64,000 nucleotides of DNA from Tetraselmis striata (taxonomy: Eukaryota; Chlorophyta; Chlorodendrophyceae; Chlorodendrales; Chlorodendraceae): assembly GCA_006384855.1 (NCBI GenBank), contig VCJN01001169.1:62001-126000 (forward strand), written 5' to 3'. Numbering within the stretch: the first letter of the stretch is position 1; each line of letters starts with the position of its first letter. The translations under genes and the position numbers were made by a program. Positions 54,401 through 64,000 of the stretch are shown here, piece after piece. Under the pieces are notes generated by a model. It had not been told where the DNA came from. It saw nothing but the letters and a program-made list of their open reading frames with translations, and searched no databases.

Positions 54401-57254
54401 GCGAGCACGCCAAATTTGAGGCTCTGAATAAGGTTCTTGCAAATAAGGCGAGTCGCAGCACCCGCGTGCTATATACATTGTATATGGTATACCTGCAATG
54501 TATATGTAGCGACTACGCAAATATAAATTATACAATGTATATCGTGCAAACACAGGTGGTCCGCAGACAAAGAACGTTTTTTATTCCACCCCCTTCCCCC
54601 TCTCTCCGCCGTTCCCCCTCCCTCCGCCCTTCCCCATCCCTCTGCCCCCCCCCCCCCCCCCCTCCCGGCCCGCGTGCGCGCCGAGAGGAAAAACTATCAA
54701 AACGGGGAAATAAGTCCGAATAAAATCACAAGTATTCCGACACGAAGGTTGAAAAGCTCATTATTTTTGGCCCTGTTATTCCTATCTTATCGTATGATAT
54801 ATATATACCACATTTGGTATCTAGTATACTATATACATATATATTCAATGTATCTATTCGATCAGGCAAAAACATGGGCGGAGACTAAAAGTTACTGCTA
54901 CCAATACTCTCTTGCCGCTCTAGGAGCAACTGCTTATGGCTTTGCTCCCTCACCGGCGTCACTTTTCGAGGCACAAGAATAAACCATGCTGGCACCGGCG
55001 CTATAAAGAAATATGCAACCCTAAACTCTGATGCACCGCCCTAGCTGGGTCTTGGTTTGATTGTTGGGAGTGATACTCGGATGGGAGTAGCGTCTGCATG
55101 GGGGTCGGCTTTAATGGACGTTAAAGTAACACTCATGCGCAAATGCACAGGGGACCCGTCGCCCTGGAAGTTGTCCTCCCGCCAGCTGGACAGCGGCTCC
55201 TTGATGGCGGATGTGTACTATCCGTACGAAAACACCTCCCACCAGAAGGCATGCGCGGCCCGACTTGCCCCCCCCCCCCCCCCCCTTTCAGCTTGCCGCC
55301 GTGCTACGGGCTCTCATCCCCATCGTGTGCTGCGCACATTCTGGCCCAATCACCACAGGGCGCAAAGTTGTCGGGGTTCCCGGCACCAAGCCTGCTGGGC
55401 AGCGAGCGCGCGTGGATCGAGGATGACCACGAGTTTGCGCGCCAGCTCCTCCAGGTGCGCCCGGGCGCGTGCCTGCTGGGGGCACCCACACTAAATGCAC
55501 ATTATTGTAACAAGAAAAGCTCTATGGCGGGGGTGCGGTACACAAGTAATGTACACATGGTGACCCCGGATGACAGGGGGTCTGAATGAAACATTAGGTA
55601 GGCAATCCAATGTACCGCCAATGGTGCAGCCAACTTCTATACTGTCACGGGCAACACGGGATACAAGAGCTCCAAGACGAGAGGTGTAGCAACAAACGAG
55701 TACTACAATGTGAACCAGGCATACTCGGGGGCGGTGCCTGCTTCTGCCGCCCCATCCACCGGGGACCCCCCCCCCCCCCCCCCCGTCTCCGGTTGCTGCC
55801 TTCACATTGGTGGCGAGGGCCATCCGCGGCTGACTGGCCACCTACTCGGCAAGCCTTCTGCAACTCCTCTTGCGACTGCGCTCGGCGGTGGTTAACGGCG
55901 TTTTGATCGTGAAGCACGTCGCGGCTTTGTTTAATCAGCTTTGTTTAATCAGCTAGCCCCGATCGCGCCGGTTTGGCTCGTCGGGGGGCGCGCCTCGAAT
56001 CCAAATTGTTATGCAGCAAGGTGAACACCGGCAAGCCAGCCGAGTGGTATCAACATGATGACTCCCTCTGCCCTCTGTGGTTTGCCAGACTCGTGTACCC
56101 GTGTCAGTGGCGGGTGCCCGCGCGTTGCGGGCTTATTATACATAGACCGCCATAATGCGGTCGCCCGCCTAGTTCGTCAGGCGGTGGCCGTGGAATCCTC
56201 GGAATTGGGCGCATCGGCCCACTTTGTGCAGAGGTGTCCGGCTCGCTTTGTGCGACGACGGAGTTAAGGACCCCCACTCCCTTCTCAACCTGCGGAGCAT
56301 ATGAACCTGACGCCCGCCCCTAGTCCGCTCCGGCGCTCCCAGCCTGTGTTAGATCTAGTGATGCGACTATGGTCCGAAGTCTGAGCCCATCGTGGAAGAT
56401 GAGAGGCTCGCCGCCCCGGATGTCCCCCACGGACTTGGGTCCGCAGCCCCGCACTCCGAGAGAATACAGGAGGGTGAAAACCCGGGTATAGGCTGTGCCA
56501 CCCTCTCCGCCTAGGGTGTCTGAGGAGCAACTTGTTTGCTTGAGATATGTGTGACTACATATAGCTGTTTTGATGTATGATATGGCTGCTATCAGACTGC
56601 GGGTGTATTGGTAGTCATTGGCGATGTTGACCCTGCTGTCTAATCCAGCCCTGAAAGGCCCAGACATTGATCAGCATCACCGCATGTCTGCACTCTTTTG
56701 CAAATTTGAAAAGCACGTAATTGTTGCTAATGCAACGGCAGGCCATCTGATTTAGGGTTTATATGATGTACCGATCTTGAAGTGCGGGTGGCTGGAAACT
56801 GTGACTCGGAAATAAACCATAAATCAGCATACATCTGGACGGCTGTCAACAATATGTTGATAATAGCTGTTGGTGACTAAACCCTGCTGATTGATTTCAG
56901 CGCTGCCCAGAGAGTATCCTGCGCTGCCTGTCGGCTGAGCGGCATGGCTGTGTGCCTGCAGGGTTGCAACCCTTCCATGCTGACGGTGTGCACCCAGCTT
57001 CCCGAGGAACTGGACATGGCCTACATCCAGAAGCAGCTAGAGCTGATGGAGGTGCGGCGAGCGGCGGCCGCTCACCACCCCCAACCCACGTGTGGACTCC
57101 CTGCGGCCCCGGCCCACCCCCTGCCTCACTTGTGCCGCAGACGCAAGAATGTGGGTGCTACATGCGGATACACCTATCCCCACTCCCAACTATAAAATGC
57201 ATCACATGGTGACATGTACTCGGTATATGTCCACATGCCACCGGCCTGTCCCTA

Positions 57255-57290
<36 letters not shown>

Positions 57291-57403
57291 CGCCCATTTA
57301 AACAGGCGTGGGTCGTGTGTGAATATGTGACCATGCACGCATAGTGCGCATATACCTAGCATTTGTGTATGTGAAAAACTAGGCAATACGTGCATGCTCA
57401 CAT

Positions 57404-57472
<69 letters not shown>

Positions 57473-60400
57473 TAATTGCATGAATATGCGGCCATTGTGC
57501 GCCAACGCACATAAAACGGACTGAGTCATTGTCAAGCAAGCAGTCCTGACCTGACATCAAGCATCCGGTGTCCCTGTGCGTGACTGCGCATATACAGATT
57601 ATTCGCCCCGGCCGGCAACTGGAGGCGGAGGCACTTGTGGGGCGCTGCCTGCTGTTGGACCTCCGTGAACTGCGGCCGTTCCTTGTCTCCGAGGCGGAGC
57701 CTGGCGGCGGCCCTCCCGCAGGGGAGGGCGGCGGCAGCCGGCCAAGAAAGTTTGCGGGCTGCGCCCCCTTGTGCCTGCTTTATCTTGCAGAAAACGTGAG
57801 TACCCACAGCGTCGCTCACCAGTTACGCACCATGTCATGTGCCGTATGTGTGGTGTGAGGCCTGAAACGTTCTTTTGGTATACATATTTCTATGTGTATT
57901 ATCATGTATATCACCACGCTTGTCGCCAAATAGGCCCCCAAAAGCAGCACTGCTGCGCTCATAATATACGTATATCTTTGATTTATTGGTCTGCGACCGT
58001 TCACGGTTAGCCTTGTCTTTTTCACTTGGCCAGCTACACCGGCCACATCCATCCGTCAGACCCACAATGGCCATGACCATTGTGGGGGGCGCGGCGGGCG
58101 AACTGGTGCTCGGAAGCTTGGCAACGGGCGGATGGGGGCCATTCAGACGAGGATATTATTATTAACCTATAATTACTGACGGTATTATTTCGACCTGGAT
58201 GATATATTTAAGGTTTGCTTCACTGGAGCCATATACATAATATGACATTTCCGTTGTAATTCAATGAAGTCCCGTATTTTTAAGTAGCGATTGTGCAAAA
58301 CCCGTTTAAAGTACGGTAAAGGATCCCAAGACAAGGGCCCGCCCGGAACCCTACATGTCCAGATCGTGACCTAGGCACCTGCGATCCTCCATACACGCCG
58401 TCCACTGAACCTATCGTGCGTTAGGCCTATGTCCGAATCGACGATCCCCTCATTCGTCAAACCTCGAAAGGCTTCTGCGCAGCGGTAGGCGAACAAGCAG
58501 TCGCAGCGGTAGCGGTAGGCCAACAAGCAGTTGCTAGCTGCCCAACCCGAGGGTCGACAATTGGAAGGCGATAACTCTGCCCGTAAAGGACGATTTTAGC
58601 AATGACATACCCGGTGCCCTACCCACAACCCTATCCAGGTACCCTACCCGGCCGGTATCTAACTACCTGTAGTGGTCAGGGCTACGCGCGAGTACTGATT
58701 TTGAATGGCGAGTCGCGCAGTCGCTAGTCATAGTCGCTAGCGCCAATAAGGATAACATGGCGACTACTGATCAATTATATAGTTATGCGCTAGCTGCAAA
58801 AGGCGATCATGAAACCTCCCGAAAAGGCAATAGAAAATGTCCACTACAGCAATTGCGCGGTGGAAGCAGCACCAGACGAGGGTGCGGAGTGAGCACGGCA
58901 GACGCATCAGACTTGGCCGTCTGCACTCAGATCCACTACTGATCAATTAAGTGCCAATAATAGCGACTAATGCTTCATATCCCAACTGGATTTTTTGGTG
59001 CCGTATTTTGGTATATAATATGACCGTACAACGTTGATTGTTGCACGACGAGTACCGCTGAGAGCGGACACTTTTTCCACGGATTTTATGAAATAATCTA
59101 CCTGCAAAACGAAAACGGAAACAAATCGGAGCGTAAACCTCGCGGGCTTACGCTGACAAACAGATCGCACACGGGCAATTTAATACAGAGTTGGCGACAG
59201 GGCCGTCCCGACCCTCATATGATCCGCCGGCGTATATTACTTCAGTTTATTCACTTTTAATACACGATACCCTAACGATATATTACAAATTAATTTTGTC
59301 TCCTACAGAAGTTTCAACATGAATAAGACTCTATTATAGCGGTGATGCATTGCTGATCAGCGGCTGCTGCTGTTGCACTGTATGGACCAACTTTGTCCTT
59401 GCAGGAGACCACCCAGGAGCCCGTGATTGTGCCTGCGGCCATCAAGCTCCAGCCGCACGATGACGATGCCCCTACCTTCACTCCCAACTGCTACGAGTAC
59501 GACTGGCTGATTGCCAAGGTGAGCGGTTACAAAGGGCGGAAAAAAACGCCCCCCCTCTGCCTGTCTGCTGCCACAATTACCCTTGTTATTTTATACAATT
59601 AATGGATTAATGGATCAATTGATTAATCGGAGCGATTGAATCAATCAATGCTATCTAGTCTAGCCACCCCTCCCCCCCTCACCGTCCTTGTTTTCTTGTT
59701 GATGCATGGCCATCAAAATACTCTGGTCTGCAACCACGCGAAAACATTATGAGCCAAGCAGCCACTCGTGTAAGGATAAGCGTGGATCACTCGCGAATCA
59801 GTGCTGGCGCGGTCATGCTGCTGCCTGCACTCCTTGTGCATCAGCTGCATGCCCGGGCCTTGGCTGCCTGGCGCAGATTGACCGACCTGGCGCCGCTTAT
59901 GCCCCAGACCTTTGTGGCCAACGCGGACGCGCAGCTGCACGTGATGAAGAGCCTGTACCTGGAGGCCTACGCGGTGATGGAGCCTTTTGCGGTCGCGCTC
60001 CAGCGGCGCCTGTCCGCGCTGCACCCCGTGTTCCGCCTGCTGCGCCCGCACCTCCGCCACTGCATCGCCGCCAACGTGACCGCGCGCCGCTGGCTGACGG
60101 GCCCCGCGGGCCTGCTGCAGCACTGCTTCTCGTGCGGCCCGCGCGCGGAGGGCCTGGTGCAGCACATGTACAGCAAGTGGTCGGTGGAGTCGATGGGCAT
60201 GCCGCAGAACCTGCTGGCGCGCGGCTTTGACGGCAGCGACGCGCTGGTGCAGTACCCCTTCCGGGACGACGGCATGCTGGTGTGGGGCGCGATCGTGGAC
60301 TTTGTAATCGAGTACCTCGGCCTGTTCTACACCTCTGACTACGAGGTTGCCTCGGATGAGGAGCTGCAGGGCTGGTGGAAGGAGTCCATCGTGGTGGGTG

Positions 60401-61374
60401 CCCCCGCCCCATCCCCGCCCGCCCGCGAAGCCTATGCCTATGGCTGCTTCCCATCCACATCGCCATCTTGTTCTGGCCCGTTTGTAACTGATTCCCCGGC
60501 GCTGCAGATTGGCCACAACAGCCTGATTATCGAAGAGGACTCGGACACAATCGCCCTTCGCGACTTTGACCAGCTTTGCATGATCTGCTCCATCCAGGTA
60601 CGCGACACCGCCCCTTGACCCCTCGCCCGCCTGCCTCAATGCACTGCCGGCCAGCGCGCTGACGATACGGGTGCCACTGCCAGGTGTGGAACAACACCGC
60701 CTGGCACTCGGCCATCTCGCATAGCTGCTACGAGTTCTACGCGTTCCCGGCGAACCGGCCCACCATCCTGCACCTGCCGCCCATCCACCGCCTGGACGCC
60801 GGCACCGCGGAGAAGTACGAGCTCATGCTGCCGTCCAAGGGGGAAACAGTCCTCATCCAGGGGTTTATGACACTGCTGGCGGAAATCAAGGTCCGCCCAT
60901 TTATGCCGGGAGCTGTGTGGCTGTGTGTGCATGTGCCCGCCCCCCCCCCCCCCCCCCCCCGGCTTCGCCGCTTTTTCACCGGGGGGGCGGGGGGGGGGGG
61001 GGGGGGACTCTTGCTAAGTAGCTACGAATGCCGCAGGACCACTCCATGACTCTGGGCGCGCACGATGGGGAGTGGTTCACAGACGCCAAGACCATTGAGG
61101 TCTTTGAGCGCTTCCGCGCCAATCTCATCCACATTGAGGCCATCATCCAGGTGCGCCCCCCCGGCATCCTGGGGCAACATGGCGCTCAGCAGGGTGTACC
61201 TGGGCTGGGTCTTCAAACACTGGGTCTTTATTCCGATACGTATGTCTGGCTTGGATGATGGCTGAGACCGACCCGCGTGCCCGCTGCTCGGCTCGGCAGG
61301 TTCGGAATGAGCGGCGCGAAGTGCCCTATCCTTACATGCAGCCAGGGAGCATCACGATGGCGGTCGGCACATGA
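51411..61374 (+). CDS. Lipoxygenase-like protein with degenerate iron site, 15 exons
   Basis: Exons: 51411 (or 51702)-51791, 52455-52502, 52690-52837, 52939-53156, 53991-54222, 55151-55248, 55359-55454, 56962-57051, 57598-57795, 59405-59518, 59908-60393, 60508-60597, 60684-60890, 61037-61150, 61300-61374. All phases fit; intron 6 appears to be GC-AG, the rest GT-AG. ATG 51702 gives 767 residues; in-frame ATG 51411 adds 97 Arg/Ser/Thr-rich residues resembling a plastid transit peptide. An N-terminal PLAT-like domain is followed by the lipoxygenase fold: TPFYLQEMRARELED, WIEDDHEFARQLLQGCNPS, AVMEPFAVALQRRLSALHPV, YPFRDDGMLVWGAI, DEELQGWWKE, NRPT. Numbered from 51702, the iron ligands read Leu460, Tyr465, His644, Ser648 and C-terminal Thr767, where active enzymes have His, His, His, Asn (or similar) and Ile. 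Dioxygenase activity is therefore unlikely. Confidence 0.88.
51877..51898. repeat. (CA)n microsatellite in lipoxygenase-like intron 1
   Basis: About eleven CA units, just downstream of the proposed exon 1 donor. Confidence 0.9.
55960..56270 (+). pseudogene. LINE 3' relic in intron 8 of the lipoxygenase-like gene
   Basis: Two frames continue each other: NTGKPAEWYQHDDSLCPLW, then LPDSCTRVSGGCPR followed by LLYIDRHNAVARLVRQAVA. This Cys-pair and IxRHN pattern is typical of the C-terminal zinc-binding end of non-LTR retrotransposon polyproteins. No RT domain is present, so it is a 5'-truncated, frameshifted copy. Confidence 0.6.
57255..57290. repeat. (CCTGTG)n hexamer repeat
   Basis: About six units in intron 9 of the lipoxygenase-like gene, with a long (GT)n run downstream. 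Confidence 0.9.
57405..57471. repeat. (GT)n microsatellite
   Basis: About 33 GT units in intron 9 of the lipoxygenase-like gene, 127 bases before exon 9. Confidence 0.97.
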
Positions 61375-62401
61375 CCTTGCGCCACTGACCACACGTTTGC
61401 CCACATGACCAGAATGTCGACTTGTTGCCGCGTGGGCCGTTGGCGCTGCAAGGGGTACTTGGCCTCTAGGCATGACCGGCGCGTCTTCATGCTGCACATC
61501 CGTTGGGTCGGATTGCCAAATACCTCCGATTTTAGGGTTTTAAGGGTTTAGTACGCTACTCATGTAAAGTACATACAAAATGGCGGATCCGAGGCGTAAA
61601 ACCGCAACCAGCGCTGATGTTCAGCACACATCGAAGAGTGTCACACATGACTGGGAGGCGCAGCATTGGAGGGTGGGGAGGGGGGGGGGGGGGGGGGGGG
61701 ATCAACAGGCTCCCCTCATGTGTCCTCATGCGCAGCGGGGCGTACGTGTATGGGCGAGCCTGGCATGCGGAGAACACAGCAAGTCTTCCAAAAGCGAGCT
61801 GCGACTTCTCCTGGCCGCGGACCAAGGGAGGCACCGCAGCATCCGTGAATTGCGACCAGAGCCCCCGGTGTCCAGCACATCTCACTCACACAAGCGGTGC
61901 GGCCCACGTTGCGAGCTGCTGAGCATGGCATGCGTTGGCCCGGCGGGTGTTTGCCACGGTGTGTGTGCGGGTTCTCTAAGGGCTTGATATCCCACAGGGT
62001 CTGTGCCGCACTGTACGTGGCGATGTCACGCATCTTGGAGCCCTGCCACCCGGACGACTCAAACTAGCATACAATTGCTCGAGGTGACCAGTAAGGGACA
62101 GTGAGGGACATTGGTGCCCTGGAGTAATGGAGGTCAATCCATTTCACTCTGCACCCGGCTGATTATTTGCACAGCTGACCCGGTCCATCCACGCAGAGAT
62201 GTCATGGAGCAGTTGGAAACGAAATTCGTCATGATGGCGCCTTGTCAAAGGTTATATTTAGTTAATAAGTGGATTGTTGATCTAAAGCTGGTGTTGTAGT
62301 TCATGTCAATGGCGCCTCTCAGCGTCATGTATTTTCATCATATGCCAGCATTCACTGCGCGCAAAGAATGGGGGACAATGTCACGACTCCAAGGGCTCCT
62401 T
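61375..62401. other. Convergent intergenic region
   Basis: Lies between the stop codons of the lipoxygenase-like gene (+) and the guanylate cyclase (-). It has a TGTAA at 61563 and a poly-G run at 61679-61700. Open frames here, such as 62111-62299, were considered as extra exons and rejected. Confidence 0.45.
61563..61567 (+). terminator. TGTAA polyadenylation-type signal of the lipoxygenase-like gene
   Basis: Lies about 190 bases after the stop codon at 61372-61374. Confidence 0.4.
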
Positions 62402-64000
62402 TCAGATCGAGAACCGCCAGGTTTTCTGATAGAATGGCAGTATAAACCGCGAGACTTGAGCCTTGATGGAGTCACGGGAAGACAACTCCGGAAGGTACTC
62501 GGCAATCGTGCGCCGTGTGTGGCCGGTGTCGTCCGCCAGTAGCCAGGTCTGCATCTCGCCTTTGCCCTTGATGCTGCGCAGGCCAAGATTGTGAAATTTG
62601 GACAGGGACATCGGCGAGGACACCTCTGGCTGTCTGCCGGCAGCGTCATTGGCCTTGGGGAAGGACGTCTTTCGACTGCGAGTAAGCTGACGGTACGTTG
62701 CGTCGCTCACTTGCACGCAATTAGGGAAGCTGGTGGACTTCATGCGGCTGGCAGTGTTCACGGTGTCTCCGAAAAGGCAGTATCTTGGGCGTATGCGGCC
62801 CACAATGCCACTGTACGCGGACCCGGTGTGGATGCCTACTCGTATTTGCACCGCCTCTCCTGTCCCGGGGAGCTTGAGCTCTGCCAGAGAAAGTGCCTCC
62901 ACCATGCTTTGTGCCAAGGCAACCAGTCGCTTGGCGTGGTCGAATTGGGATTCCTCGTCGTGCCCTGACATTGCCATGTACGAGTCGCCCACAGTCTCCA
63001 CCTTGAAAACACCGAGCCGGTCTGTAATGTCGTCAAAGATGCAGAACATGTCGTTGAGCAGGGAGATGGTGGCCCTGCAGCCGAGTGTCCGCTCAACGCG
63101 AGGAAAGTCGACAATTTCGGTGAAAAGGACGGATATCCGGGGCAGGGAGTCCACGATGCGCTCGTTCCGGACGTAGCGGTTGATGACGGACTGGGGTAGG
63201 ATTTCCTTCAGCAGAACTTCGCTCCTGCGAGACGATACTTGGAAGCGCCAGAAGGATAGCAGCTCCAGCTGAACGCGGATGCGCGCCAGGAGATAGTTGC
63301 GATTTAAAGGCTTACATATGTAATCGTTGCACCCGGCGTCCAGTGCTTCGCACAGGACCTCCTCAGACTCCTCCGCGGTCACCATGATGATGGGCAAAGC
63401 AACGTCCGGGAACTTCTCGCGCACAGCGCGTACTCGCTCACTGCCTGAGTGGCCGTCTGCGGACAAATAGTTTATCAACACCACGCATGGAAAAGCAGCG
63501 TCGGTGGCAGCACGTTGTGTGAGAACCTCCAGCAGCTGCTCGCCCGATGGGATAACGACGGCGGTGTAACCCTTACTGGTCAGCAGCCGTGTCGCATGTT
63601 TGGCCTGCACAGGGTCTTCCTCGACAATCATCACCTCTACATCGCTGCTCTCGGCCGGCATATCTTCGCTGTCGGGACTTGTTGGCACGTTCTCCCTCTT
63701 GCGCTTGGGCCCAGAAGTACTACCCACATGCCAAAGGCAACGCGCCGACTTCTGTCGCTGCGGAGTCATGCGCCACGAATAAGGCAGAGCCGCGTAGTTG
63801 CCTGTATTGGGAACGTCGGTTACGGAGGCGGTTCTCGAAAGAGATACACCTGCGTCGCTCCCGCTGTCGACATATTTGTCCAGGAGATTTAAGCTGGACT
63901 TATTTGCGTGTTGCCGGCGGAGATCTGATGGCTGGCTGGCAAGCGAAGGGCGCCGCACGGGCACGACCGCCGACTCCACAAGATTATCGCCCTTAGAACG
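62402..64000 (-). CDS. Receiver-domain guanylate cyclase (class III), 5' end beyond the window
   Basis: A single uninterrupted frame of at least 532 residues that stays open to the window edge, so the start is missing. Numbered from the GTG codon at 63979: residues 1-110 are Ser/Pro-rich; 113-235 form a response-regulator receiver with the acidic pocket VEED (119-122), Thr201 and Lys223, but Asn170 where the phosphorylated Asp belongs. A linker with ILPQSVINRYV leads into the class III cyclase domain (about 280-440). Metal residues are Glu288 (FTEIVDF, usually Asp) and Asp332 (VGDSY). Purine-selecting residues are Glu328 (KVETVGDSY) and Cys401 (YCLFGDTVN), the guanylate-cyclase pair; Asn408 and Arg412 are the transition-state residues. 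It most likely makes cGMP, with the receiver domain acting in contact rather than by phosphorylation. Confidence 0.88.
   Translation of the reverse strand, partial: RSKGDNLVESAVVPVRRPSLASQPSDLRRQHANKSSLNLLDKYVDSGSDAGVSLSRTASVTDVPNTGNYAALPYSWRMTPQRQKSARCLWHVGSTSGPKRKRENVPTSPDSEDMPAESSDVEVMIVEEDPVQAKHATRLLTSKGYTAVVIPSGEQLLEVLTQRAATDAAFPCVVLINYLSADGHSGSERVRAVREKFPDVALPIIMVTAEESEEVLCEALDAGCNDYICKPLNRNYLLARIRVQLELLSFWRFQVSSRRSEVLLKEILPQSVINRYVRNERIVDSLPRISVLFTEIVDFPRVERTLGCRATISLLNDMFCIFDDITDRLGVFKVETVGDSYMAMSGHDEESQFDHAKRLVALAQSMVEALSLAELKLPGTGEAVQIRVGIHTGSAYSGIVGRIRPRYCLFGDTVNTASRMKSTSFPNCVQVSDATYRQLTRSRKTSFPKANDAAGRQPEVSSPMSLSKFHNLGLRSIKGKGEMQTWLLADDTGHTRRTIAEYLPELSSRDSIKAQVSRFILPFYQKTWRFSI

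Noticed and set aside
62111-62299. Extra C-terminal exon of the lipoxygenase-like gene (frame ending in KWIVDLKLVL)
   Set aside because: Its phase does not fit exon 14, and the exon at 61300-61374 fits both in phase and by similarity (RNE..YPYMQP before the stop).

Overview
The window looks like nuclear DNA of a green alga (Chlorophyta). This rests on intron-rich, GC-rich genes with short GT-AG introns, donors mostly GTGAGC or GTGCGC, a plant-type phototropin, an ABA4-type plastid membrane protein, an arogenate/prephenate dehydratase, a plant-type lipoxygenase relative, and TGTAA polyadenylation-type signals after several stop codons. The species cannot be named from the sequence. No bacterial operons, rRNA or intact tRNA genes were seen.

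Layout. 1678-3734 (+): arogenate/prephenate dehydratase, 8 exons. 5040-10053 (+): mitochondrial import subunit TIM50, 7 exons. 10.4-12.9 kb: diverged tandem array with a period near 212 bp. 14430-16562 (-): leucine-rich-repeat protein, 3 exons. 18128-19368 (-): ABA4-like (DUF4281) membrane protein, 5 exons. 20214-20466: tRNA-derived SINE. 20968-26446 (+): phototropin, 12 exons, with three LOV/PAS domains. 27958-33818 (-): DIRS/PAT-type tyrosine-recombinase retrotransposon with split direct repeats. 33.8-40.9 kb: gene-poor, decayed transposon DNA including a LINE relic. 40981-44829: segment bounded by 71-bp inverted repeats that holds a higher-order satellite (720-bp unit of four monomers). 45741-49215 (+): MazG-like/coiled-coil/CxxC zinc-finger protein. 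51411-61374 (+): lipoxygenase-like protein, 15 exons. 62402-64000 (-): receiver-linked guanylate cyclase, cut by the window edge.

The strongest biological signals are signalling or enzyme proteins in which key residues are lost while most of the reading frame is kept. The phototropin has two LOV domains with the photoactive cysteine and a third, next to the kinase, without it. The lipoxygenase-like protein keeps all 15 exons in frame but retains only one of the five expected iron ligands. The cyclase receiver domain has Asn in place of the phosphorylated Asp. The genes do not form an obvious pathway. Light sensing (phototropin), plastid pigment metabolism (ABA4-like), aromatic amino acid synthesis and a possible cGMP signal are neighbours only by position.

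Introns commonly carry long poly-C or poly-G tracts, microsatellites and dispersed repeats. Exon borders were set by hand from splice signals, reading phase and family similarity. Borders at gene starts, and one junction in the MazG-like gene, are the least certain.
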